A DNA stretch of 64,000 nt from positions 12,793 to 76,792 of the forward strand of contig NZ_MPNT01000028.1 of assembly GCF_001907675.1 (NCBI RefSeq). The letters run 5' to 3'. The notes under the pieces are model-generated. The model did not search any database, was not told the DNA's origin, and worked only from the letters and a program-made list of their open reading frames with translations. The position numbers and the translations under genes were made by a program. Position 1 is the stretch's first letter; each line of letters opens with the position of its first letter. Source of the stretch: Mycobacterium paraffinicum. Its GTDB lineage: Bacteria > Actinomycetota > Actinomycetes > Mycobacteriales > Mycobacteriaceae. Shown here piece after piece: positions 39,522-48,712 of the stretch.

Positions 39522-40286
39522 ATGGGCGAACGTGTGACGTTCCAAGGTTCCACGGGCGCGACTCTGGCAGGCGTCATCGAGGTGCCGGACGGGGCGGTGC
39601 GCGGCTGGGGCGTGTTCGCGCACGGCTTCACGCTCGGCAAGGATTCGCCCGCCGCGGCCCGGATCTGCAAGCAACTGGCCACCGACGGCATCGGCATGCT
39701 GCGTTTCGACGCGCTGGGGCTCGGCGGATCGGAGGGCGACTGGGGCGACGGGTCGTTCACCGTCAAGGTCGACGACATCGCCACGGCGTGCGAATTCATG
39801 GCAGGCCGCGGAACCCCGGCCGAGATCCTGATCGGGCACTCGTGGGGCGGCGCGGCGGTGCTCGCCGCGGCCCGGCACTCGCCCGGCGTGCGGTCGGTCG
39901 TCACCGTCGCCGCGCCCGTCGACCCCAGCCACGTCGAGAAGCATTACGACGCCGTCGTCGACCGCTGCCTGGCGGAGGGCAGCGCCGAGTGGATGGTCGG
40001 CGGTCGCACGCTGACGCTCAAGCGGGCGTTCGTCGAGGACGTGCGCCGGGCCCAACTGCGCGACAAGATCAAGAATTTGCGCCTGCCGCTGCTGATCCTG
40101 CACTCGCCCACCGACAACACGGTCGGCATCGCCAACGCCAGCGAGATCTTCCGCCTGGCCGGGCACCCGCGCAGCTTCGTCTCGCTCGAGGGCTCGGATC
40201 ACTTCCTCACCGCTCGCGGGCAGGCCCACCGGGCGGGCCGCATCATCGGCGCCTGGGCCGACGCCTATCTCGGCGACGGCAACTAA
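39522..40286 (+). CDS. Alpha/beta hydrolase
   Basis: A 254-residue hydrolase of the type often found as the N-terminal half of hydrolase-OsmC proteins, but no OsmC domain follows. The motifs are GVFAHGFTLGK, the nucleophile GHSWGG, an Asp in LHSPTDNTVG and a His in GSDHFLT. The substrate is unknown. The start at 39522 is an ATG; no strong ribosome site is seen. Confidence 0.82.
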   Translation: MGERVTFQGSTGATLAGVIEVPDGAVRGWGVFAHGFTLGKDSPAAARICKQLATDGIGMLRFDALGLGGSEGDWGDGSFTVKVDDIATACEFMAGRGTPAEILIGHSWGGAAVLAAARHSPGVRSVVTVAAPVDPSHVEKHYDAVVDRCLAEGSAEWMVGGRTLTLKRAFVEDVRRAQLRDKIKNLRLPLLILHSPTDNTVGIANASEIFRLAGHPRSFVSLEGSDHFLTARGQAHRAGRIIGAWADAYLGDGN

Positions 40287-40314
40287 CCCCAGATCGACTG
40301 CGGGACGGCGAAAC

Positions 40315-40815
40315 TCAACTCCTCGGCAGGACGAACGCCTCGATGTGGCGCTTGCCGGCCCGCACCTCGTACTGGCGCCAGCCGGGATACAGCTCGAGGC
40401 CCTTCGCCCAGATCTCGTCGCGCTCGCCCGGCGCGGCGAGCCGCGCCGTCGTATGCCAGGTGTCGCGGCCGATAGTCACCGTCGCTTCGGGGTGGGCCTT
40501 GAGGTTGTGATACCAGGCGGGGTGTTTGGCGCCCCCGAAGTTGGACGCGATGAGGGCCAGGCCATCCGGATGCGGGATCGCATACACGGCGACCGTGCGG
40601 GGCACACCGGATTTGGCGCCCGTGGTGGTGAGCATCACCACGGGAATGCCTGTTGCGACGGCGGCGAAGCTGCTCCTGCCGCCCGTGACCCTGGTGACGA
40701 ACCGGTCCAGATGGTGCGCCGTGGGGCGCAGCAGCGCCACGCCCACCTTCGAGGAGGCGAAGCGGCGCATCACCCGGTGGAAGGCGTTGGCATCGGCGAA
40801 GGTCTGGCCGCGCAT
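40315..40815 (-). CDS. Deazaflavin (F420)-dependent nitroreductase family protein (Ddn-like)
   Basis: A 166-residue split beta-barrel protein of the Ddn/FDOR family, which uses F420H2 to reduce quinones or nitro compounds. Diagnostic stretches are VVMLTTTGAKSGVPRTVAV, FGGAKHPAWYHNLKAHP and the WHTTARLA strand. Members activate nitroimidazole prodrugs in M. tuberculosis; this paralogue's substrate is not known. It converges on the preceding hydrolase with 28 nt between stops. Confidence 0.88.
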   Translation of the reverse strand: MRGQTFADANAFHRVMRRFASSKVGVALLRPTAHHLDRFVTRVTGGRSSFAAVATGIPVVMLTTTGAKSGVPRTVAVYAIPHPDGLALIASNFGGAKHPAWYHNLKAHPEATVTIGRDTWHTTARLAAPGERDEIWAKGLELYPGWRQYEVRAGKRHIEAFVLPRS

Positions 40816-40922
40816 GGTGTCATTGTGACCGGATGGGCCATGGCGCGGGGGCGATTCGCCCGACCCGAATAACCCGTCGAAAACGCCCCACGGGCGTCGC
40901 CGACGACATTAAGCTGCTGGTC

Positions 40923-41615
40923 GTGGGCGTGAACGTGTTAGCCAACGGCCGGAGTCGGTGGCTGGTGATCGTGGCGTCGTTCGCGCTGTCGGCCGGCATG
41001 GTGTACGCCCAGGGCGCGAAGCCCCGATGCTGCGCCGCGATCCCGCCGCCGGCGCCCCCCGCCAGCGCGGCCGTCGCCGCAAGCCCGGACGCGGCGCCGG
41101 CCAACACCCCACACACCGCCACGCCCGCGGAAGTGGAGATGCTGACCGCAAACGCGCCGCCCGCCGCCGGCCAGCAGTTCCAGGTCGCGTTGCCCCGGGG
41201 CATCGCGTCGGAGGATCGACTTCAGGTCAAGACGATCTGGGCGGAACGCGCCATCAGCGTGCTGTTTCCGCAGATCACGACCATCTACGGCTATCGGGAG
41301 GATCCCCTGCCCTGGCACCCCAACGGGTTGGCGATCGACGTCATGATCCCCAACCACGCCAGCCCCGAGGGCATCGAGCTGGGCAACCAGATCGCCGGCT
41401 ACGCCCTGGCGAACGCCAAGCGCTGGGGAATCAACCACGTGATCTGGCGGCAGAAGATCTACCCGGGCGTCGGTGGGGGCAGCTGGACCGCCGACCTCGG
41501 TTCGGAGACCCTCAACCACTACGACCACGTTCATATCGCCACCAATGGCGGCGGATACCCGACCGGGCACGAGGTCTACTACATCGCCTCGATGACGCCC
41601 GTGCCGCAGCAGTGA
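40923..41615 (+). CDS. Secreted protein with M15-like (LAS-type) metallopeptidase fold
   Basis: About 230 residues. An N-terminal signal segment (RWLVIVASFALSAGMVYAQG) is followed by a Pro/Ala-rich linker. The C-terminal domain has HPNGLAIDVM (HxxGxAxD) and HYDHVHIA (a terminal HxH), the zinc-ligand pattern of LAS/M15-type peptidases. It probably acts on the cell wall outside the membrane. GTG 40923 is my choice; GTG 40929 is also possible. Two adjacent Cys follow the signal region (RCCAA). The exact family is uncertain. Confidence 0.65.
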   Translation: MGVNVLANGRSRWLVIVASFALSAGMVYAQGAKPRCCAAIPPPAPPASAAVAASPDAAPANTPHTATPAEVEMLTANAPPAAGQQFQVALPRGIASEDRLQVKTIWAERAISVLFPQITTIYGYREDPLPWHPNGLAIDVMIPNHASPEGIELGNQIAGYALANAKRWGINHVIWRQKIYPGVGGGSWTADLGSETLNHYDHVHIATNGGGYPTGHEVYYIASMTPVPQQ

Positions 41616-41634
41616 TGCTGGGCGGCAACGAGAT

Positions 41635-42150
41635 TCACGCGGAGCCGGCCGCAAACGCCGCCACGGGCATTTCGACGCTTCCGCCGCAGGGGCCGCCGTT
41701 GATGTCGGTATGCCAGGTGCCGCGCAACGACCCGTCCGGCTGCGGCGTGTAGAACGCCCACGACCGGGCGGGGGCCCACACCTTGGGAACGCCCTCCCCC
41801 ATGTAGCAATCCCACTGGAAGTCGAAGCGCTCGACCCATCGAGCGCCGTCCCAGGTGTAATGCGACGGCCGGGGCAGCGTCGGGTTCTTCGGCGTGGGGC
41901 CGTCGGTGGCGGTGGCCACGCACCTGCCCGACGAGCAGGCGGTGACAAAGACGTAGTCGGCGCTGAAGGTGGGTTCCGATTGGGCGGCAGCCGCGCTGGT
42001 GCCTGACTTGTCGACGGCGTACCTGACCAGCGAATACTTCCCGTTCCACGACGGCGCCGCGGCGTGCGCGGGAATCGCGGGCAGCGCCTGGACCGCCACC
42101 GCGACGGCAGCGAGCGTCACGGCGCCGCGAAACCGCCACCCGGGAGACAT
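41635..42150 (-). CDS. Hypothetical secreted protein
   Basis: 171 residues with an N-terminal signal peptide ending near IPAHAAAP. The mature part has four Cys (ACSSGRC, DCYMG, GGPCGG), enough for two disulfides, and a beta-rich pattern with many Trp and Tyr. I do not recognise a catalytic motif. It converges on the M15-like gene (19 nt between stops) and is divergent from the DUF732 gene. Confidence 0.75.
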   Translation of the reverse strand: MSPGWRFRGAVTLAAVAVAVQALPAIPAHAAAPSWNGKYSLVRYAVDKSGTSAAAAQSEPTFSADYVFVTACSSGRCVATATDGPTPKNPTLPRPSHYTWDGARWVERFDFQWDCYMGEGVPKVWAPARSWAFYTPQPDGSLRGTWHTDINGGPCGGSVEMPVAAFAAGSA

Positions 42151-42293
42151 CGGAGTCCATGGTGCGGGCTCGGCGACGCTCCCGGCGATAGCCCACCAAG
42201 AATTCGTTGAGAACCCGTTAAGCCCCCGTGCTCATTCTGTGATCAACGCACCCAGCGTCCACGAGAAACCCACATCAGCACTAGGAGACCCCG

Positions 42294-42617
42294 ATGTTCA
42301 CTCGCCGTTTCACCGCCTCCGTCGTCGGCACCGCCGCCCTGGGCCTGGCCGCGCTCGGCCTCGCCGGCACCGCCGGCGCGAGCTCGGTCGACGACGCCTT
42401 CCTCGCCCAGCTGGCGGCCGATGGCATCACCCCGCCGAGCGCCTCGGTCGCAGTCAAGGACGCGCACGCGGTGTGCAACGCCCTCGACCAGGGTCACTCG
42501 AGCAAGGAGGTCATCAACGCGGTGGCCCGGGCGACCGGCCTGAGCGCCAAGGGCTCCAAGACGTTCGCCGTCGACGCCGCTTCGGCCTACTGCCCGCAGT
42601 ACGTCACCTCGGCCTGA
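42294..42617 (+). CDS. DUF732 small secreted protein
   Basis: 107 residues with a signal peptide cleaved near AGASSVDD. The mature helical domain has two Cys (AVCNALDQG and AYCPQYV) that should form a disulfide, the hallmark of DUF732. It corresponds to M. tuberculosis Rv1291c. The function is unknown. A clear ribosome site (AGGAGACC) precedes the ATG, and a strong hairpin follows the stop. Confidence 0.92.
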   Translation: MFTRRFTASVVGTAALGLAALGLAGTAGASSVDDAFLAQLAADGITPPSASVAVKDAHAVCNALDQGHSSKEVINAVARATGLSAKGSKTFAVDAASAYCPQYVTSA

Positions 42618-42629
42618 TACCTGACACCA

Positions 42630-42660
42630 CGATGCGGGGACCCGGCGGGTCCCCGCATCG
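42630..42660. terminator. Bidirectional hairpin terminator
   Basis: A perfect 14-bp stem (CGATGCGGGGACCC with its complement) and a GGC loop, placed between the stops of two converging genes (DUF732 and Nudix). No U-tract is present, as is common for mycobacterial terminators. Confidence 0.75.
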
Positions 42661-42661
42661 T

Positions 42662-43198
42662 TCATGGTTGCCGCAGGAGAAACAGGCCGTAGGCGGCGAT
42701 GGATTGCGCGTCGGCGATCACCCCGGATCGGATCATCTGCTCGACGTCGGCGCGGTCGAACCAGGCGCTGCGCAGGTCCTGTTCCTCGTGCTCGAGATCC
42801 GGCTCCCCCTCGTCGATCCCGGTGGCCAGGAACACCCATCCGCGCTGACTGCTCATGCCCGGAGCGACATCGAGCCGGCCCAGCACCTCGAACGACGTCG
42901 CGCTCAAGCCCGTCTCCTCGCGCAGCTCACGCTCGGCCAACTCGGCCGGCTCGGTATGCGCCAAGCCGGGCGCGGTGCCTTGCGGGAACTCCCACCGCCG
43001 CTCCCCGAGCGGGTACCGGAACTGCTCGACGAGCCGGAAGCGCTGCCCGTCGAACGGCATCACCAGCGCATAGTCGGGCTTATCCACCACGCCGTAAATG
43101 CCGGGGCTGCCGTCCGGGCGGCGGATGTCGTCTTCGCGGAGCACCATCCACTGGCTCCGATAGATCTCGCGGGACGCGACGCATTCGATGAAGGGCAC
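42662..43198 (-). CDS. Nudix hydrolase (ADP-ribose pyrophosphatase-like)
   Basis: 178 residues. The Nudix helix is visible as PAELAERELREETGL, with the upstream Gly in WEFPQGTAPG; spacing is slightly longer than the strict consensus. The EQFRYPLGERRWEFP stretch resembles ADP-sugar pyrophosphatases. GTG 43198 is chosen because the longer frame overlaps the upstream TPR gene. It starts 10 nt after that gene, so they form a two-gene unit. Confidence 0.82.
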   Translation of the reverse strand: MPFIECVASREIYRSQWMVLREDDIRRPDGSPGIYGVVDKPDYALVMPFDGQRFRLVEQFRYPLGERRWEFPQGTAPGLAHTEPAELAERELREETGLSATSFEVLGRLDVAPGMSSQRGWVFLATGIDEGEPDLEHEEQDLRSAWFDRADVEQMIRSGVIADAQSIAAYGLFLLRQP

Positions 43199-43208
43199 CA
43201 ACCCAGTA

Positions 43209-44504
43209 TCACTGGGCGGCCGTGAAGCGGTCGTACGTGCGGCGCAGCGCACCGCGGTCGACCGAGTGCAGCACCCGGGTGAGGGCTTCGAACACGTCGA
43301 CGTAACCGACGGTGGGATCCGCCGCGTCACCCCGGGTGTATTGCCACGGGAGGGACCGTCCGCGGCGCAGCACCTCCCCGAGGTACCACACCGCGCCGTC
43401 GACGAACGGCGCGTTGCGCTCCTCGTCGAGGAGTTCCTCGGGGGTCGAGCCCTTCTGGATGACGAGCTCCTCCAACGCGTCAAGGGATTCCGGGGAGAAG
43501 TCCCACACGGCGTCGCCGCCGTAGTGGCCTGCCCACACCGGAAATTGGGCGCCGCGCTCGGCGAGCCAGCACCGCAGGTATTCCTCGTCCGAAAATCGCT
43601 GCGTCGCTTGATGTTTGGCGCGTAGGCGGCGCTTGGCGGCCCCTTCAACCCGGTCGCGGGTCTCGGTCACCCACCGGAATTCGTCGGCGCGGTCGCGCCA
43701 TTTGGCCAGTTCCTCACGGGCGGCGACGGTGATGGGATTGTCGTCGCCGAAGATCCTCGCTTCGTCGTCGACCAGGGCTTGCCAGGTGGCGACCTTGTCG
43801 CGAAAGTCGTCCGGTTCGGGTTCCCACAAGGCGATGGTGTGCCGGGCGATCAGCGTGTGGCGGTGGTCGTCACCCAGCTTTTCGCGCATCACCTCGACCA
43901 GCGATTCGAGCTCGGCCACCGCACCGGGGCCGTCGACCGATTCGCCGTGCCATTGCGCCAGCGCCATGCGCATCCCGAGGGTGTCCTCGTGGTGGTCGCC
44001 GAGCACCCGGCGGCGGGCCTCGAGGACCCGCTCGCCCTCGGCGATGGCGCCCGCGTAGTCCCCGAGCTCCTTGCGCTTCTGCGCCACCCGGTCCCTGGAC
44101 GTCAGCGCGGTGGGGTGCTCGGGCCCCAGCACCCGTTCCTCGTCGGCCAGCAGCTGCGACCACTCGGCCAACGCGGCTCGGGTTTCGTGCTGCGGCCGGT
44201 CCGCGAACATGTGGCGTGCGGTCAACGTGGTGATGTGATCGCGGCCGAGCAGCTCTTCGAGTTCGGGTACCAGCTGCTCGAGGGCGGCATAGGCGCCGGC
44301 CTGATCGCCCATCTGGAGCTGCAGGTGCACCAGCGCGAGCTTCATGTCCAACACGTTGGGGTGACGCTCCCCCAAGATCGGTCGGCAGACGGCGACCAGC
44401 TCGTTCATCAGCGGCAGCGCCCCGGCGAAATCGGCCGCGGCGATGCGCTCCGAGATGAGCCGGGTCAAGGCGGCGAGCGGCCCGGGCAGTTCCGGCGGCG
44501 TCAT
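43209..44504 (-). CDS. Tetratricopeptide-repeat protein (kinesin-light-chain-like repeats)
   Basis: 431 residues. Residues about 15-290 form repeated helix pairs with recurring patterns such as ERxLGxxHPxxL, typical of TPR_10/12 repeats that bind proteins. The last 130 residues are a different, Trp- and acid-rich region that I do not recognise (DEEYLRCWLAERG, VWDFSPESLDALEELV). No signal peptide is seen. It probably acts as a scaffold and is transcribed with the Nudix gene. Confidence 0.78.
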   Translation of the reverse strand: MTPPELPGPLAALTRLISERIAAADFAGALPLMNELVAVCRPILGERHPNVLDMKLALVHLQLQMGDQAGAYAALEQLVPELEELLGRDHITTLTARHMFADRPQHETRAALAEWSQLLADEERVLGPEHPTALTSRDRVAQKRKELGDYAGAIAEGERVLEARRRVLGDHHEDTLGMRMALAQWHGESVDGPGAVAELESLVEVMREKLGDDHRHTLIARHTIALWEPEPDDFRDKVATWQALVDDEARIFGDDNPITVAAREELAKWRDRADEFRWVTETRDRVEGAAKRRLRAKHQATQRFSDEEYLRCWLAERGAQFPVWAGHYGGDAVWDFSPESLDALEELVIQKGSTPEELLDEERNAPFVDGAVWYLGEVLRRGRSLPWQYTRGDAADPTVGYVDVFEALTRVLHSVDRGALRRTYDRFTAAQ

Positions 44505-44666
44505 ACCGCTATCGAATCCCTCGCACGGCCCGGTGGCAATTCACCTCGCCCCCGGCGCGTCCGGTGTCGCGCTGGCATGAAACGGCACTGTGCCCGATAG
44601 TCATAGAAACGAACGCCAACGTCAGCAGAGGTGGGGTATGCCGTACGCCCGGAAGGGTGCGTAACC

Positions 44667-46382
44667 ATGCGCGGCCACATCATCGTCAGCGGTGACGACG
44701 CGCTGGCGACCACGATCGTCGAGGAGCTCAACAACGCCGGCGTGCACATCGTCAAGCTCAGAACCGCCGGCGAACTCGACCACGCGGAGGTCGCCCGCGC
44801 CCGCGCCGTGATCTGCGTCGGGGATGACGACGCGACGAACCTCGAAATCGCGCTGCTGGCAAGGAAAATCAACCCGCGAGTGCGGGTGGTGGCACGGCTG
44901 GGCAATGACGTGCTGCGGACCGCGATGGCCGCCGACAAGCGCCCCGGGGCGATCCTGGACGTCGCCGACCTTGCGGCGCCCTCGGTCGTCGAGGCCTGCC
45001 TGGCGCACACCGTGCACCCGTTCGAGGCGGCGGGCATCGAGTTCGTCGTCTCCGGCGCGGAGGCGCCGTACGGCGCGACGTTGCGCGAGATCTACGGGGA
45101 TCTGGCGCCGGTTGCGGTGATCCATGGCGAGGACTGCGCCACCCCCGGCGAGGTGGTGTCCTGCCCTGGCCGTGATCTGGTGGTACACGCCGGAGACTGG
45201 ACCGCGATGATCGGCACCGCGGACGAACTGGCCGCCCGCGGCATCAAGGTCCCGCGGCCGACCGTGACCCGCTACCGCCTGCCCCGGCTGCGGCGGACGC
45301 TCGACGGCGTGCGCGCCCTGCGTGACGACGTCAACCCGATGTTCGGGCGGGCCCTGGTAGCCGCGGCGTGCCTGCTGCTCGGGTCGACCGTGGTGTTGCG
45401 CTTCTGCTACCAGCCGAATCCGAAGATGACGTGGCTCGACGCCCTGTATTTCAGCACCGAGACGATCGCGACGGTGGGGTACGGCGACTTCAGCTTCCTC
45501 CAGCAGCCCACCTGGCTGCGGCTCTACAGCATCATGTTGATGTTCGCGGGCGTGACAACCACGGCGCTCCTCGTCGCTTTCATCGCCGACCTGCTGATAT
45601 CGCGACGTTTCGCCCACTCGGTCGGACGCCGCCGGGCCCGCCATCTACGCAACCACGTCATCGTCGTCGGGCTGGGCTCGTTCGGCAGCCGGGTGGTCGC
45701 CGACTTGAGGTCGGCCGGATACGACGTCGCGGTGATCGAGCGCGACGAGAACAACCGCTTCCTGTCGACGGCTGCCGACCTCGACGTGCCGGTGATCTTC
45801 GGCGACGCCACCCTGCGTCAGACGCTGCAGGCCGCCCGCGTCGAGCACGCCCGCGCGGTGGCGGTGCTGACGCAGGACGACATGGTCAACATCGAGACCG
45901 GGATCGTGCTGCGCGAGATGCTGGGGCCGCGCGTGATGCCCGACGTCGTGCGGCCCGACGTTCCCCTGGTGCTGCGCGTGTACGACCGGAAGCTGGGGGC
46001 CGCGGTGGCCCAGCGATTCGGATTCGAAAACGTCCGGTCCACCGTCGAGCTGGCCGCGCCGTGGTTCATCGGCGCCGCGATGGGCCTGCAGGTGCTGGGC
46101 ACCTTTTCCGTCGGGCAGCGCTCCTTCATGGTCGGTGGAATGCACGTGGCGGCCGGCAGCGAGCTCGACGGGCTGAAGATGTTCGAACTGTCCACCCAGA
46201 CCCGCGTCATCGCGATCACCCGGCAGGACGCGCCCGTGGAGCTGCATCCGCGACGCGACGCCTGGCTCCGCGGCGGCGACACCGTCTACCTCGTGGGTCC
46301 CTACCGGGAGTTGATGGCGACGCTGCGCAAGGGCCAGCCTCCGCAGCAGCCCGCCGCCGGGGAAGAACGCGCGTCGGCCTAG
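44667..46382 (+). CDS. Potassium-channel-like protein with RCK domains on both sides of the pore
   Basis: 571 residues. Residues 1-about 200 are a TrkA-N-type RCK region (MRGHIIVSGDD). Two membrane helices (about 230-250 and 285-310) flank the K+ selectivity filter TVGYGD at residues 269-274. A second TrkA-N domain follows with a full dinucleotide motif (VIVVGLGSFGSRVV), then a TrkA-C domain (about 490-555). It should conduct K+ under ligand control. The N-terminal RCK lacks the canonical GxGxxG. The ATG at 44667 has a GGAAGGG site about 10 nt upstream. Confidence 0.85.
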   Translation: MRGHIIVSGDDALATTIVEELNNAGVHIVKLRTAGELDHAEVARARAVICVGDDDATNLEIALLARKINPRVRVVARLGNDVLRTAMAADKRPGAILDVADLAAPSVVEACLAHTVHPFEAAGIEFVVSGAEAPYGATLREIYGDLAPVAVIHGEDCATPGEVVSCPGRDLVVHAGDWTAMIGTADELAARGIKVPRPTVTRYRLPRLRRTLDGVRALRDDVNPMFGRALVAAACLLLGSTVVLRFCYQPNPKMTWLDALYFSTETIATVGYGDFSFLQQPTWLRLYSIMLMFAGVTTTALLVAFIADLLISRRFAHSVGRRRARHLRNHVIVVGLGSFGSRVVADLRSAGYDVAVIERDENNRFLSTAADLDVPVIFGDATLRQTLQAARVEHARAVAVLTQDDMVNIETGIVLREMLGPRVMPDVVRPDVPLVLRVYDRKLGAAVAQRFGFENVRSTVELAAPWFIGAAMGLQVLGTFSVGQRSFMVGGMHVAAGSELDGLKMFELSTQTRVIAITRQDAPVELHPRRDAWLRGGDTVYLVGPYRELMATLRKGQPPQQPAAGEERASA

Positions 46383-46409
46383 TGGCGAAGCGGGTCGCCA
46401 CCATCTGAT

Positions 46410-47300
46410 CTAGAGCCGGCCCGCCACGTCCGCCGCGCGACTCAGCTGGTCGATGTCGGAGCTCGTCGGGATGAGCTGTACCTCGTCGGTGCCGATGGCC
46501 TCGAACTTGCGCAGCACGTCCAGCAGCTCTTCCTCGGTGCCCGCCCACCCGGTCGTCGGCGCCATCGCGTCGACGTATTCCGGCGGTATCCAGTTCATGT
46601 AGCGCCGCAGATGACGATGCACCTGCGCCCGCGACTCCTCGGGGGACCCGAACGCGAACCAGAACGACGTCATCAGGTGCGGCTTGCCTTTGCCCGCCCG
46701 CGCCCACGCGTCCCGGGCGACGTCGAACAACTCGTTCTGCTTGTCGACGTCCAGATCCAACGTGGTCCCCGCCAGTCCGGCGGCCCAGGAAGCGGCGCTG
46801 CGGATGGTCTTCGGGCCGATGCTGCCCACGAACAACGGCGGACCACCGGGCTGCACGGGAGCAGGCCCGACCGGCAGGACCGACTCGGTGAGCTTTTCGC
46901 CGGCCCATACCCGCTTCATCACGGCCACCCGCTCGGCCATGTCGCGCATGGTCTGTGTCGCCGGGTCGGCGCCGACGGCGTGGTAGTCCTCGTTCCGCCC
47001 GCCCACGCCGATGCCCACGCTCAGCCGGCCGCCGCAGAGCATATCGCCGGTGGCGAGCGCCTTGGCCAGCATCACGGGGTCGTGCAGCTGCGGCACGATC
47101 ACCGTCGTCAGCAAACGCACCCGGTGGGTCCAGGCGGCCAGCGCGCCCAGCAGCGTGAGGTTGTCCGGGTTCTCGAATGCGATGCGCTCACCCCAGCACA
47201 TCGACGAGAACGGGCCGCCGTCGATCGCGCGCGCCCAGTCCTCCAAGATTCCGGCATTCAAGTCCGGCTCCATCACCGGCAGCGTCATCGCAATTCGCAC
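46410..47300 (-). CDS. LLM-class F420-dependent oxidoreductase
   Basis: 296 residues with the TIM-barrel pattern of luciferase-like monooxygenases that use F420 in mycobacteria. Typical stretches are AAWTHRVRLLTTVIVPQLHDPVMLAKALATGD (broken here by length) and LSVGIGVGGRNEDYHAVG. The substrate is unknown. The start is GTG 47300 or ATG 47288. It converges on the TrkA-type channel gene. Confidence 0.85.
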   Translation of the reverse strand: MRIAMTLPVMEPDLNAGILEDWARAIDGGPFSSMCWGERIAFENPDNLTLLGALAAWTHRVRLLTTVIVPQLHDPVMLAKALATGDMLCGGRLSVGIGVGGRNEDYHAVGADPATQTMRDMAERVAVMKRVWAGEKLTESVLPVGPAPVQPGGPPLFVGSIGPKTIRSAASWAAGLAGTTLDLDVDKQNELFDVARDAWARAGKGKPHLMTSFWFAFGSPEESRAQVHRHLRRYMNWIPPEYVDAMAPTTGWAGTEEELLDVLRKFEAIGTDEVQLIPTSSDIDQLSRAADVAGRL

Positions 47301-47348
47301 GCGGCGATTCTGGCATGACGGTCAACATCGGGTGGCGCAAGTGGCAGC

Positions 47349-47771
47349 ATGGAGCAGATGGGTTTCACCACCAGTTCCATCGCGCACGTTCGCCTCACCG
47401 TCACCGATATCGAGCGGTCCCGGCAGTTCTACGAGAGCGTGTTCGGTTGGCCGGTCCTGGTGGAGGTCCCCGACAACGCCGACGAAGCCACCCGCAAACA
47501 GCTGAGCTTTTTGTTCGGGGGCGTCATCTACGACCTCGGCGGCACGCTGCTGGGCCTGCGGCCTGTCGCGACCGACCGCTTTCACGAGGATCGCGCCGGG
47601 CTCGACCACATCGCGTTTCGCGTCGCCACCAAGGACGAATTAGACTCCGCAGCAGCGCATCTGGACGAGCTGGGCATCGCTCACGAGCAAGTGAAAGACA
47701 TCGGCCCGTCCTACATCCTGCAGTTCCGCGACCCCGACAACATTGCCCTGGAGCTCACCGCACCGAAATAG
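47349..47771 (+). CDS. VOC-family (glyoxalase/dioxygenase) protein
   Basis: 140 residues with two beta-alpha-beta-beta-beta modules. The metal-ligand His is in AHVRLTVTDIERS, another is in LDHIAFRV, and Glu is in NIALELTAP. These fit a metal-dependent VOC enzyme. The start may be ATG 47349 or ATG 47358. It forms a pair with the next VOC gene, 9 nt downstream. Confidence 0.85.
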   Translation: MEQMGFTTSSIAHVRLTVTDIERSRQFYESVFGWPVLVEVPDNADEATRKQLSFLFGGVIYDLGGTLLGLRPVATDRFHEDRAGLDHIAFRVATKDELDSAAAHLDELGIAHEQVKDIGPSYILQFRDPDNIALELTAPK

Positions 47772-47780
47772 GAGAAGTCC

Positions 47781-48176
47781 ATGGCTGTCAGTTTCAACCA
47801 CACCATCGTCGCCTCCCGCGACAAGCGGGAGTCCGCGGAGTTTCTCGCCGAATTGTTCGGTCTGCCCAGCCCAAAACCGTTCGGCCACTTCATGGTTGTC
47901 CAACTCGAGCACGGCGCCAACCTCGATTACGCGGACGCCCCCGACGGCGCGGAGATCCCGCGGCAGCATTACGCCTTCCTGGTGTCCGAAGAGGATTTCG
48001 ACGCCATCTACGGGAAGATCCAGTCACGAGGCCTCGAGCACTGGGCGGATCCCGGCGCCAAACGGCCCGGCGAGATCAACCACAACGACGGCGGGCGCGG
48101 GGTGTACTTTTTGGACCCTTCGGGCCATGCCATGGAGATTCTCACCCGCCCCTACGGGTCGGGCGGCCAGCGGTAA
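47781..48176 (+). CDS. VOC-family protein
   Basis: 131 residues of the VOC superfamily. Putative metal ligands are His in FNHTIVAS, His in QHYAFLV and Glu in HAMEILTRP. It is preceded by an AGGAGAAG ribosome site and cotranscribed with the first VOC gene. The substrate is unknown. It ends 3 nt before the convergent rrf2 gene. Confidence 0.85.
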   Translation: MAVSFNHTIVASRDKRESAEFLAELFGLPSPKPFGHFMVVQLEHGANLDYADAPDGAEIPRQHYAFLVSEEDFDAIYGKIQSRGLEHWADPGAKRPGEINHNDGGRGVYFLDPSGHAMEILTRPYGSGGQR

Positions 48177-48179
48177 TCC

Positions 48180-48659
48180 CTATTCGCCGGCGCGGGGCGT
48201 GCCGTGCCGCACGCTTTCCTGTGTCCGGTAGTCGTCGGCGAATTGCGCGACGTGCTTCGGCAGCGCATTGGCGGCGACGTCGGCCAGCGTCGTCTCCTCC
48301 AGCACCGAGCGCATGCTGGCGCGCAGCGCCCGCCACACGTCAGTGAGCGCCGCGGTGGGGCCCGAGTAGGGCAGGTCGCCCAGCCCGATGTCGCGCACGC
48401 TCGCCAGCGGCCCGTCGATGCAGCGCAGCACGTCGGCGATGCTGATCTCGTTGCCGGGCCGGGCCAGTTCGTAGCCGCCTTCGCGGCCCCGATGGCTCCT
48501 CACCAGGCGGTCGGTGCGCAGATTGGTCAGGATGTCGACGAGGAACTGCGGCGGAATGCCCTGCGCCTGGGCCAGGTCGTCGGTCTTGACCAACGTCCCG
48601 TCGGGGACCGTGGCGAGTTGGACCATGGCCCGCACCGCGTACTCCGCCTTCGCCGACAT
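48180..48659 (-). CDS. Rrf2-family transcriptional regulator
   Basis: About 159 residues. The winged helix ([16 protein letters not shown] and [22 protein letters not shown]) is diagnostic of Rrf2. Only one Cys is present (LRCIDG), so it lacks the three-Cys iron-sulfur site of IscR/NsrR and is closer to the cysteine regulator CymR. It is the last gene of cysD-cysNC-rrf2 and corresponds to Rv1287. It probably controls this operon in response to sulfur supply (inference). A GTG two codons upstream (48665) is an alternative start. Confidence 0.9.
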   Translation of the reverse strand: MSAKAEYAVRAMVQLATVPDGTLVKTDDLAQAQGIPPQFLVDILTNLRTDRLVRSHRGREGGYELARPGNEISIADVLRCIDGPLASVRDIGLGDLPYSGPTAALTDVWRALRASMRSVLEETTLADVAANALPKHVAQFADDYRTQESVRHGTPRAGE

Positions 48660-48712
48660 GCGCACTCTGAGGATTGTGCCACCCGGCGGCGGCAATCAGT
48701 CGGAGCCGGGCG

